From Lampris incognitus (Eukaryota > Chordata > Actinopteri > Lampriformes > Lampridae): a stretch of 64,000 nt of DNA. Below the pieces are notes generated by a model. That model was not told the DNA's origin. It did no database searches and saw nothing but the letters and a program-made list of their open reading frames with translations. Below, piece after piece: positions 22,871 through 32,841 of the stretch (positions within the stretch are counted from its first letter, which is position 1; each line of letters begins with the position of its first letter). A program made the translations under genes and the position numbers. Where the stretch lies: assembly GCF_029633865.1 (NCBI RefSeq), contig NC_079214.1, forward strand, positions 26,641,724 to 26,705,723, read 5' to 3'.

Positions 22871-23449
22871 CTTGGAGGGGAAATGACAGATGATGACTAG
22901 GAGGCTGCACATGGCCTAATACATACCTCCTCACCTTGTGCAAGACACAGCTTAATACAACTAAAGGTTGTTTTGAGAGCACATTTGACCAATGTTAGAC
23001 TGGCCAAAAAATTTCCTAATGCAGACCCTTCCTGTCCTCGCTGTAAAAGTCAACCAGCGGATGACACACACATGTTCTGGTCATGCCCTAACCTTAACAC
23101 ACTTTGGACTAGTATTTTTAACACCTATAGTAAGATGTTTCAAAAACACATTCCTCCTAACCCCATATGTGCCCTATTTGGTTTTGCTCCAGAAACTCGT
23201 ACCCTTAAAGGTAAAGCACATATAATTATATCATTTACCGCCTTGCTTGCTAGACGTCTCATTGTTCTCTCATGGAAGCAAAACGCATCACCTAACTTTT
23301 CCAGATGGATTAAAGACATTATGCAGTTTTTGAAACTTGAGAAAATCAGACACACCCGTCAAGGCTCTATACAAAAGTTTATGAAGATTTGGACCCCCTT
23401 TTTCGAGTATTACAAGCGTTTACAAATCCCACTCAGTAAAGAAGATTAG
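22871..23449 (+). pseudogene. L1-like ORF2 C-terminus with zinc knuckle
   Basis: The reading resumes after the LTR insertions with GGEMTDDD. It continues with VLRAHLTNVRLAKKFPNADP, then CPRCKSQPADDTHMFWSCP, the C-terminal cysteine-histidine motif of L1/Tx1 ORF2. The end is IPLSKED and a stop at 23447-23449. The part from 22973 to 23449 is an intact stretch of 158 codons. A G/C-poor 3' UTR follows to the Tc1 insertion at 23627. Confidence 0.8.
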
Positions 23450-23821
23450 AGTTAAATTGAGGCAACAGAGAACCCCCCCCTTTTTTTTAATTTTGTCTAT
23501 TTTCCTTTTTTTAAGTGTGTATTATGAATAATATTTATTTGCAAGATACATGTGCAATCTGTGTATATGGATTATCTATGTACATGGATTAGGTATAATG
23601 CATTTATGGTCAGGTAGTTCCATATACACTGCATCCAGAAAGTAGTCACACCCCTTCACATTCCCCACATTTCGTTACAGCCTTATTCCAAAATAGATTT
23701 TAAAAAAAAATTCTCATCAATCGACATACAATACCCCATAATGACAAAGCGAAAAAGGTTTTGTAGATTTTTTTGCAAATTTATCAAAAATAAAAAACGG
23801 AAATATTGCATGTACATAAGT

Positions 23822-24146
23822 GTCTGCGAATGTTCTCATTCATCCAGGTCATGGTTATCCAAAGGAGTTGAATCAAGTGCAACTGGACTTGATATATATC
23901 CGTGAAGACGTTTTGCCTCTCATCCAAGAGGCTTCTTCAGTTCGTGCCTTTCTGACTAGACCAAGATAGTCTAACTGGCAGGTAATGAGACTCATAATTT
24001 ATCATCTTTGGAATCGTTGTCAGAGCTATTGATGTCCACGGCTCTTTGTGTTCCGATGTTTACCAACGCCCGTCGCTAACAGAGCCATAGACATGAGTGG
24101 CTCTTTTGTGTACCGATGTTTGGCCGCGCCCGTCATTATCGGAGCT
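23822..24146 (-). mobile_element. Penelope-like element 3' piece with 12-bp target-site duplication and internal tandem repeat
   Basis: ATGTACATAAGT flanks the insert at 23810-23821 and 24147-24158. The motif gaagacgttttgcctctcat, then ccaagaggcttcttcag is the reverse complement of the conserved terminal text of Neptune/Penelope elements. The right half holds two diverged copies of a repeat of about 66 bp (about 24012-24077 and 24078-24143), each starting with gagc(t/c)at and ending near gcccgtc. No coding sequence is present. Confidence 0.65.
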
Positions 24147-24235
24147 ATGTACATAAGTATTCACACCCTTTACTCAGTACTTGGTTGAGGCACCCTTGGC
24201 AGCGATTACAGCCTCAAGTCTAATTGGGTATTAAG

Positions 24236-25207
24236 CTACAAGCTTGGCACACCTATATTTGGGGTATTTCTCCCATTCTTCTCTGCAGATCCTCTCGAGC
24301 TCTGTAAGGTTAGATGGGGAGCGTCGCTGCACAGCTATTTTCAGGTCTTTCCAGAGATGTCCAATGGGGTTCAAGTCTGGGCCACTCAAGGACATTCACA
24401 GACTTGTCCCGAAGCCACTCCTTCATTGTCTTGGCTGTGTGCTTAGGGTCGTTGTCGTGTTGAAAGGTAAACCGTCGCCCCAGTCTGAGGTCCTGAGCAC
24501 TCTGGAGCAGGTTTTCATCAAGGAACTCTCTGTACTTCGCTCCATTCATCTTTCCCTCGATCCTGACTAGTCTCCAAGTTGTGGGAGGTGTGCTGAAGAA
24601 CATCCCCACAGCATGATGCTGCCACCACCATGCTTCGCTGTAGGGATGGTATTAGCAAGGTGATGAGAGGTGCCTGGTTTCCTCCAGACGTGACGTTTGG
24701 CATTCAGGCCAAAGAGTTCAATCTTGGTTTCATCAGACCAAGAATCTTGTTTCTCATGGTCCGAGAGTCCTTTAGGTGCTTTCTGGCTAACTCCAAGCAG
24801 GCTGTCATGTACCTTTTACTGAGCAGAGGCTTCCGTCTGGCCACTCTACCATAAAGACCTGATTGGTGGAGTGCTGCAGAGATGGTTGTCCTTCTGGAAG
24901 GTTCTCCCATCTCCACAGAGGAACGCTGGAGCTCTGTCAGAGTGACCATTGGGTTCTTGGTCACCTCCCTGACCAAGGCCCTTCTCCCCCGATTGCTCAG
25001 TTTGGCTGGGCGGCCAGCTCTAGGAAGAGTCCTGGTGGATCCAAACTTCTTCCATTTACGAATGATGGAGACCATTGTGCTCTTTGGGACCTTCAAAGCT
25101 GTAGACATTTTTTGTACCCTTCCCCAGATCTGTGCCTCGATACAATCCTGTCTCAGAGGTCTACAAACAATTCCTTTGACTTCATGGCTTGGTTTCTGCT
25201 CTGACAT
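24236..25207 (-). pseudogene. Tc1 transposase, frameshifted
   Basis: The start reads MSEQKPSHEVKGIVCRPLRQ, then KVPKSTMVSIIRKWKKFG and LPRAGRPAKLSNRGRRALVR, the paired-type HTH and GRPR-like linker of Tc1. The frame breaks near 24700. The catalytic DDE part survives in other frames, with HGGGSIMLWG near 24625 and FQHDNDPKHTAKTMKEWL at about 24430-24480. The end near 24238 matches the usual length of about 340 residues. It cannot make an active enzyme. Confidence 0.85.
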
Positions 25208-25664
25208 GCACTGTCAACAGTGGGACCTTATATAGACAGGTGTTTGCCTTTCCAAATCATGTCCAATCAATTGAATTTACTACAGGTGGACTCCAATCAA
25301 GATGTAGAAACATCTCAAGGATGATCAGTGGAAACAGGATGAACCTGAGCTCAATTTTGAGTGTCATAGCAAAGGGTGTGAATACTTATGTACATGCAAT
25401 ATTACAGTTTTTTATTTTTAATAAATTTGCAAAAATTTCTACAAAACCTTTTTCACTTTGTCATTATGGAGTATTGTGTGTAGATTGATGAGAAAAAAAA
25501 GGAATTTAATCCATTTTGGAATAAGGCTGTAGCATAACAAAATGTGGGGAAAGTGAAGGGGTGTGAATACTTTCCGGATGCACTGTATATTCATGTGTCT
25601 GTGTGTAAAAATATATTGTGAAAAATCAATTAAAAAAAATTGTCAAAAAGGGAAAATATTGGTT

Positions 25665-25940
25665 AGACCCAGCTTATATAGGCAGACCAGATGGAAAATA
25701 TTGGTTGGTTAGGAGAAGTGATTTCAGGGCTCTTTTAAACAGCTGTGAAGACAAATTCAAAAAATATAAAGGCAGGGAATTCCATATTTTGGACCCACGG
25801 TAGAATATACTAAAATCAGATTGGGAAGTACGGGAATAGGGGGGTCTAAGGAGAGAAGAACTACGTGTGGAGTAAGTATGAAATTGATAATTGAATGCAA
25901 ATGTCATGGGAAAAAAAGGAGGGAGGGTTCTTTTCTTCAC
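25665..25940 (-). pseudogene. Non-LTR retrotransposon (jockey-superfamily-like) ORF2 C-terminal fragment
   Basis: The minus strand reads NYQFHTYSTRSSSLLRPPY, SQSDFSIFYRGSKIWNSLPL and FKRALKSLLL. The pattern YNTRSSS, then GPKIWNSLP is common at the end of CR1/L2/RTE-like reverse transcriptase ORFs. No other domain remains. Confidence 0.6.
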
Positions 25941-26130
25941 ATTGCTTCCATCTGGTCTCAGTTCAGGTCCCTCACCTGGAGATGGGCTGCTTTAAAAAGA
26001 ACTTTGTTCCTTCTGCCATTGAAGTTATAAACTCACTGAACCTCTAAACTCTTGTGTTCATGTGTTGTTGTCTCCCTGTGAAAACAAATAGCCTATTGTG
26101 AGGACAATAAAGCATCTCTCTAGCTAGCTG
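25941..26130 (+). mobile_element. Non-LTR retrotransposon 3' end
   Basis: A frame carrying MGCFKKNFVPSAIEVINSLN, then gaggacaataaagcatctctc, resembles the final codons and 3' tail of Rex1/L2-type LINEs. The call rests on short motifs. Confidence 0.4.
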
Positions 26131-26289
26131 CTAGCTAGCTGGCCATTCATCCATCCATCCATCCATCCATCTAGCTATCTCTTGGCGAATATTTTTGATA
26201 TTTTTAAATTTTACTATTTTAGCGCAGGATGAGCCATCAACATTTTTTCATAGTTTTCCAGGAAATGACAAAATCTAAAATATCATTAA

Positions 26290-26437
26290 GATGATGGCCT
26301 GGCGGCCTGTCCAGGGTGTCTCCCCGCCTGCCGCCCAGTGACTGCTGAGATAGGCCCCAGCATCCCCATGACCCAGAGAGCAGGATAAGCGGTTCGGATA
26401 ATGGATGGATGGATGGATGGATGGATGGGTCAGATAC
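26290..26437 (+). mobile_element. SINE-B 3' fragment with (GGAT)n tail
   Basis: The text gatggcctggcggcctgtcc, then gggtgtctccccgcctgccg and ggataagcggttcggataatgg, ends in GGAT repeats. A separate (ATCC)n patch lies at 26150-26173. Confidence 0.85.
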
Positions 26438-27640
26438 TGGTGTATAGGTGACATTCAGTGCAAAGCATAGTATGTGATTAAAAGAATTAAATATCTATTT
26501 TGATTTCATGGGAACTTTAACTGCTGACTTTTGTGTAAGACGGTTCTGATAATCACACACACACACACACACAAAAAAAAAACAAAAAAAAAAAAAACAG
26601 TTTTTTGTTGATTGAAAACAACCACATTTTGCACAACTATGTCTCCACACAGACATGGCCAAATAATATTTTGCATCCCAACAAATAATCTCGACAAAAG
26701 TGTGTCAAACGTAAATTCACTGAGAGACAATCTGACGCCGTTTGTTTTGGCATTTTATCATTTCCAGTTATGTTTTACCTCCAGAGATACAGAGAAAGAC
26801 TTCATGCCTACTTGCATTTAATATCATGTTTTCCTCTCACCTTAAAGAGGTTAAGTTAAAAAAAAACAATTAAAAAAAACGACCCGGACATTTCTAAGTT
26901 TAAGTAGTTATTGCAGAAAATATAAATCATACAATACAGATTTTGCCAAAAGATTAAGTCAGACAGATATGTTGAAAGGACAGTCAAAAGGGCTAAACTT
27001 TGAAAAGCTTTTAAAAAAAGGCCTAAAATGAAAAAAAACGTGATTAAAATCGATAAATATTTTAGTAAACACAAAGCAAAACTGTCTCTATTTAGTATCA
27101 CTTCCAAAATGAATACAGGCCCGAAGGTTGCAGATGTCATTCAGTTCAACACTATTGACGGGATAAAGTTTGTATCTAAGACATTACAGCAGACATGATA
27201 TTTGAAGTGTTAATGGATTTTTATTTACGGAGAATAAAAACAAGCAGGAGCAGTCCCGTCATAACAAAGCGCTGATCTCATCCGTCAAAGCATTTAGTTT
27301 AAAATCCCTGCCAAAACACTTGACAGAGAGATGTCCTTGTGTTGTTATTTGAGGTTAACAGGTCTCTGTGAAAGTCTTCTTTCTCAGGGCTGCACGTTGG
27401 GAGACATAAACAGAGCTCTGGGGTCTATTCTCAGAACCACCAATGTGTTTTTGCTTGCCAAACACTAGATGTCAGTGGACTCACATTTTCCACACTGGAG
27501 TCTGAGAAAGTGCATGCATGGAAAGAGGTCAGGAGTAATGATCAATGTTGTATTTAGAGCTAAGAGAAATCAAATTTAAAGACAGATATCAACACGAAGA
27601 CCATATCCAAGCTCCAGTCAAAAATCTAACATTGGGGGAG
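26438..27640. other. No gene seen
   Basis: AT-rich DNA with a short (AC)n at about 26553-26572 next to an A-rich run. No exon or known repeat was recognised. Confidence 0.4.
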
Positions 27641-27652
27641 AATCCACCCACT

Positions 27653-27910
27653 TTAAATGAGCACTGATGAAGGAAACAGCATTGGCTTCAGACTGATTAT
27701 TGCGTAGTGTCCATCATCAAGCTCATCATTATAGTGAATTTCCTCTGTGGTGTCATACTGAATGTATTGGATATGTGATAGGCTCTTGGCTTCTCTCCAG
27801 ACTGCTGAGACAGGCAGAGGACAGTTCTCCTGCAGTGGGAAGGCAAGGCGTACATCCCATGCTACACTGCACACAGCACAAAATACAACAGCACTGAATG
27901 TGGACTCCAT
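27653..27910 (-). CDS. Hypothetical small secreted-type protein (uncertain)
   Basis: A minus-strand ORF reads MESTFSAVVFCAVCSVAWDV, then RLAFPLQENCPLPVSAVWRE, about 85 residues. The first 24 look like a signal peptide (hydrophobic core FSAVVFCAVCSVAW), and a mixed helical-looking stretch follows with one cysteine. I do not recognise the family. The region is not one of the repeats found elsewhere in the window. There is no clear donor for a next exon, and it could be chance. An upstream in-frame ATG lies at 27937. Confidence 0.2.
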   Translation of the reverse strand: MESTFSAVVFCAVCSVAWDVRLAFPLQENCPLPVSAVWREAKSLSHIQYIQYDTTEEIHYNDELDDGHYAIISLKPMLFPSSVLI

Positions 27911-28020
27911 CGAAATTTTCAAGTAAACATCAATCATTTGAAAATTTGCTCACACTCGTAGAGCTCACTTTTGCATAATGTAAGGCTGTAATTTAGCACC
28001 ATCATGCATGCATGCATGCA

Positions 28021-28190
28021 TTGGGCAGCACAGTGGCTCAGTGGTTAGCGCTGTCGCTTCACAGCAAGAAGATCCTGGGTTCGAACGCCGGGATTGTCCA
28101 ACCTTGGGGGTCATCCTCTGTGTGGAGTTTGCATGTTCTCCCCGTGTCTGCAGTGGGTTTTCTCCGGGTGCTCCGGTTTCCTCCCGCCAT
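28021..28190 (+). mobile_element. SINE-B 5' part with tRNA-like head
   Basis: The start gggcagcacagtggctcag, then tggttagcgctgtcgcttc and the B-box-like GGTTCGAACGC, mark a tRNA-derived head. The copy breaks off near ctccggtttcctcccgcc. Confidence 0.85.
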
Positions 28191-28199
28191 CAAAAATAA

Positions 28200-28556
28200 A
28201 TGAATAAAAAAGACATGCAGAGGCCCCCACACTGGACACATTTAAAAGCAGGTTAAAAACCTGACTTTTAAAAACAGCCTACAGCTAAATTCATAGTGTG
28301 TGTGTGTGTGAGTGTGTTTTATATATTTTGCTATTTTTATATATTCTGCTCTGTTGTTACTTTTGATTAACCAGTGTTTCTGGCACTTTTACTTATTTTA
28401 CTAACTCAGTTTTAAACTTGTCTGTACTTTTATAAAAATTTGCCTGTACTTTTATTTTTTGTGACTGGGGGGGATTTTATTGTTTATTGTGTGAAGCACT
28501 TTATGTTACATTTGTTTGTAAGAAAAGTGCTATACAAATAAAATCTGATTGATTGA
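28200..28556 (+). mobile_element. LINE-type 3' end with (TTGA)n tail
   Basis: The end reads gtgtgaagcactttatgtta, then gtgctatacaaataaaatc and tgattgattgatg. This style is shared by L2-like LINE 3' ends and their partner SINEs. No ORF is present. Confidence 0.5.
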
Positions 28557-28559
28557 TGT

Positions 28560-28740
28560 CAGGGTTTATACTCCTGTCTGTGCCCCTGATCGAGGCACGG
28601 CAAGACGAACTGGAGTTGGTCCCCGGGTGCTGCACGGCGGCTGCCCACTGCTCCTAGCTACACAGCTAGGATGGGTTAAATGCAGAGCATATTTCCCTAC
28701 AGGGATTAATAAAGTATATCAAAATCAAATCAAAAATCTA
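28560..28740 (+). repeat. Interspersed repeat, unclassified SINE-like
   Basis: The segment includes ggttaaatgcagagcatat and agggattaataaagtat, a 3' form common in fish short repeats. I could not assign a family. Confidence 0.4.
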
Positions 28741-28744
28741 TCTA

Positions 28745-30127
<1,383 letters not shown>

Positions 30128-30504
30128 TCAGAGTGGGGGTCGGGGGCTGGCACCACACAAAGGAACCAGAACCTATATATGTGATACAGCCTAGATGTGT
30201 ATTTAATCTGCACACAAACCTCAATCCAGTTTAAGTTTCAGGTTGTTTTATTTCTCAAATGCACAACAAGACAGCATGGCAGGCATTGCTGAGAATGAAG
30301 TGCTTAGGCATCAGTTCAACCGCAAAAAAGCTAAGAATATGACATAGCACACAAGTTCCCAACCTTGGGGTCGCCTGAAATTTCTAGTAATTCATCAATA
30401 CAAATTATTATTATTATTATTATAAAAACACCACACATGATTTAAAACAACTCACTTCCCTCATAAAAATCGAGTTCGGCATATCTTGATTCACGCGATC
30501 ACAC

Positions 30505-31601
30505 GTGACCAACGTGCAGATTCCTGCGCTCACACTAATGGCGAGCGAAGTTTGCAAGCAAATCAGAGCGACAGAAAATGGAAAGATTTCTCCACCTGTG
30601 CCCTCCACATCTTCGAGTGAACCGGACAAACTGACATCGAAAAGAAAGAGAAAATACGATGAAACCTTCTTTCAGTTGGGATTTACTAGCATAACTGAAC
30701 ACAACGAGGAAAGGCTGCAATGTCCGCTGTGTGGTAACGTCCTGTCTACGGAGAGCATGAAACCCAACAAGCTCAAGAGACATTTTGAGACAACGCATAA
30801 AGGATGTGTAGGCAAACCAAAATGTTTCTTTGAAAAGAAATATGGCGAGCTGAATAAGAAGCGAGTGTACTTCAGAAATGCAATGACTGTCAGTGAGCAA
30901 GCCTTGAAAGCATCTTTTGAGGTGACCTATCTTGTTGCAAAGGCTACGAGGCCATCCATATACCATCGCTGAGACTTTGATATTGCCACCTGCCATTGAA
31001 ATGGTAGCTAATAAAACAATACCATTGTCTGATTATCAGACAATGCCATTGTCTGATAACAGTAAAAAGAAGGATAGATGCAATCACTAATGACCAAGAG
31101 AGCATGCTAATGGCACGACTATGAAATTCTCCAGCCTATGCTCTACAGATGGATGTCAGCACAGAAGGAAAAAAATGCCCATGCTTTGACATCTGTTCTA
31201 TTCACCAGGATATGTTGTACTGTCTCCTTCTCCCTGAACAAGAGACTGCCAAGGCAATGTACGATGTCCTCCACAACTATACGGAGACAAACAACATTCC
31301 ATGGGTGCGTATGGTAGGATTTTGTACAGACGGGGCTTCGTCTATGGCGATGCGGCGAGCAGACCTACGTACGTTAATCGTGGCAGTGGCCGCCTCTGTA
31401 GTATGGAATCCTTGCATGATTCATCGTGAGCAAGTGGCATCTAAAGAACAGAGTGTGCCCATCGCGGACATATTGCAGCAGGTTGTGTAGCCATGGTCAA
31501 CTTCATCAAACCACATCCACTGCATGCACGTCTATTTGCAAAACTAGGCGGCGATATGGGCTCTGAACACGACAATTTGCTCTTTCACACAGAAGCACGG
31601 T
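30505..31601 (+). pseudogene. hAT transposase, N-terminal half (BED finger and catalytic start)
   Basis: A BED-type zinc finger reads LQCPLCGNVLSTESMKPNKL, then KRHFETTHKG (residues 70-100 of the 155-codon opening ORF, 30505-30972). KALKASFEVTYLVAKATRP follows; a frameshift near 30960 and a small deletion come next. The second intact piece (31149-31490) holds MYDVLHNYTETNNIPWVRM and VGFCTDGASSMA, the first catalytic aspartate region, and CMIHREQVASKE. Then FIKPHPLHARLF and TEAR lead to the gypsy-2 insertion at 31602. Not functional. Confidence 0.88.
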
Positions 31602-31811
31602 TGTAATGTCCGTAGACGCCTTGTCTTACTGACATAAGAATAATTCAAGAACGAGCCGACGTCGTAGGTTCTTAACTGTGTAGCTTTTACTAGCGTTCAT
31701 CCGACATCCAACCTTCATAACATGCGCGTCTCACTTCCTGTATACGTCACACGCACTGCACGTACACCCGTGAGTAGGTCAAGTTAAACACGTGACCTTT
31801 CATTCATTACA
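31602..31811 (-). repeat. gypsy-2 3' LTR
   Basis: 210 bp with TGTAATG and CATTACA ends, 99% identical to the copy at 35825-36034. Confidence 0.95.
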
Positions 31812-31938
31812 TCTCCCCCTCTAAGATTATTTTCTAAACATTTCTCTGAACATTTACTGCCAACAATTTTAACCTGTATATCACCCCCCTTTTCACAAAA
31901 AAATAAAAAATCTCCCACAGTACACAAGTCCATACGCC

Positions 31939-32841
31939 TCACAAATCCAGCCGGATTGCAGGCTTGCTCACCCTGCCAGAGCGAGTAACATATGGTGTGG
32001 AAGTTGGCATTTCTGCTGCTCGGGACTCATCCGTGTTTCCACTCTCCCCTGGAGTGACATGGTCAGGATCCCTGCTGACAAAGGTGAGTGTTTTAGGTGT
32101 GGCCAACAGGTGGCGCCTGTTCCTTCTGTAATGCTCACCTTGAGCTGTCTCCACTATGTAGGATCTGGGAGTGGAGCTCTGACTGTGAACAACTGCTGGC
32201 ATTGTCCATGTTTTCTGTCCATCAAGTTTGGTGAGTACTGCGTTACCCGAGTTCAGTGGGCGCAGTGTCCGCACGCCGTTCCTGCGGTTGTAGTAGAAAG
32301 CCTGCCTCGATTTGGCTGCGGCGTCAGCGGTTTTGATCAGTTCCTCTTTAGGCCAGGCCGGTTTCAGGTTGTGCTGCAATGTGGGTAAGGTGGTTCTGAG
32401 TCTCCTACCCATGAGCAATTCCGCTGGACTGGCTCCAGTGGAAGAAGAGGGTGTAGCTCTGTATGTCAACAGGGCGAGGAGAGGGTCTTCCTGCCTTAAT
32501 ATGCTTTTGGCTATCTGAACAGCCCTCTCTGCCTGTCCATTACTCTGGGGGTAGTGTGGGCTTGAAGTCACATGATTGAAATCATAATCCTCACTGAACC
32601 TCCTCATCTCTTCTGAAACTAGCTGTGGCCCATTATCACTAACTACAATTTCAGGGATACCAAAACGTGCAAATGTAGCCTTCAGCCTAGCTACAACCTG
32701 ACTGCTAGTAGTTGTTGGTAGATTTAGGATCTCCAAAAACCTGGAATAATAGTCAGACACTATCAAGTAGTTTTGCTTTTTGTACTCACACAGGTCTATG
32801 CCAACTTTCTGCCATGGTCTGGATGGGAGCTCACTTGACAT
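31939..32841 (-). CDS. gypsy-2 integrase core and C-terminus (shifted frame of pol)
   Basis: 300 residues. The integrase core has its three acidic positions: GIDLCEY, VVSDNGPQL and QAERAVQ. The C-terminal domain ends ATPYVTRSGRVSKPAIRLDL-like text. It lies in a different frame from the upstream polyprotein and overlaps it by 11 bases, through an indel near 32935. The zinc-finger cysteines CQFC lie in this frame upstream of the first Met, so the Met is not a true start. Confidence 0.9.
   Translation of the reverse strand: MSSELPSRPWQKVGIDLCEYKKQNYLIVSDYYSRFLEILNLPTTTSSQVVARLKATFARFGIPEIVVSDNGPQLVSEEMRRFSEDYDFNHVTSSPHYPQSNGQAERAVQIAKSILRQEDPLLALLTYRATPSSSTGASPAELLMGRRLRTTLPTLQHNLKPAWPKEELIKTADAAAKSRQAFYYNRRNGVRTLRPLNSGNAVLTKLDGQKTWTMPAVVHSQSSTPRSYIVETAQGEHYRRNRRHLLATPKTLTFVSRDPDHVTPGESGNTDESRAAEMPTSTPYVTRSGRVSKPAIRLDL

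Larger units (their letters stand above)
23627..25585 (-). mobile_element. Tc1 transposon with both terminal inverted repeats
   Basis: The left end CACTGCATCCAGAAAGTAGT and the right end, whose complement reads CAGTGCATCCGGAAAGTATT, form matching terminal repeats that continue through cacaccccttcac and the attttgttatg region. The duplicated target TA flanks both sides (23625-23626 and 25586-25587). The transposase is on the minus strand. A Penelope-like piece is inserted at 23822-24146. The target is the 3' UTR of the L1-like LINE, which resumes at 25588. Confidence 0.92.
12022..25651 (+). mobile_element. L1/Tx1-like LINE, 5' and 3' ends present, dismembered by nested insertions
   Basis: The ends are flanked by GAAATTATTGGTT (12009-12021) and GAAAATATTGGTT (25652-25664), 12 of 13 bases alike, which fits a target-site duplication. 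ORF1, endonuclease, reverse transcriptase and the C-terminal zinc knuckle occur in order at 12163, 14492, 15210 and 22973. Interruptions are a TRIM LTR piece, a Tip100-like hAT remnant, a 159-bp retrocopy, a solo LTR, a gypsy element and a Tc1 element. Many stops and frameshifts show the LINE has long been dead. The N-terminal endonuclease and part of ORF1 are missing or unrecognisable. Confidence 0.8.
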
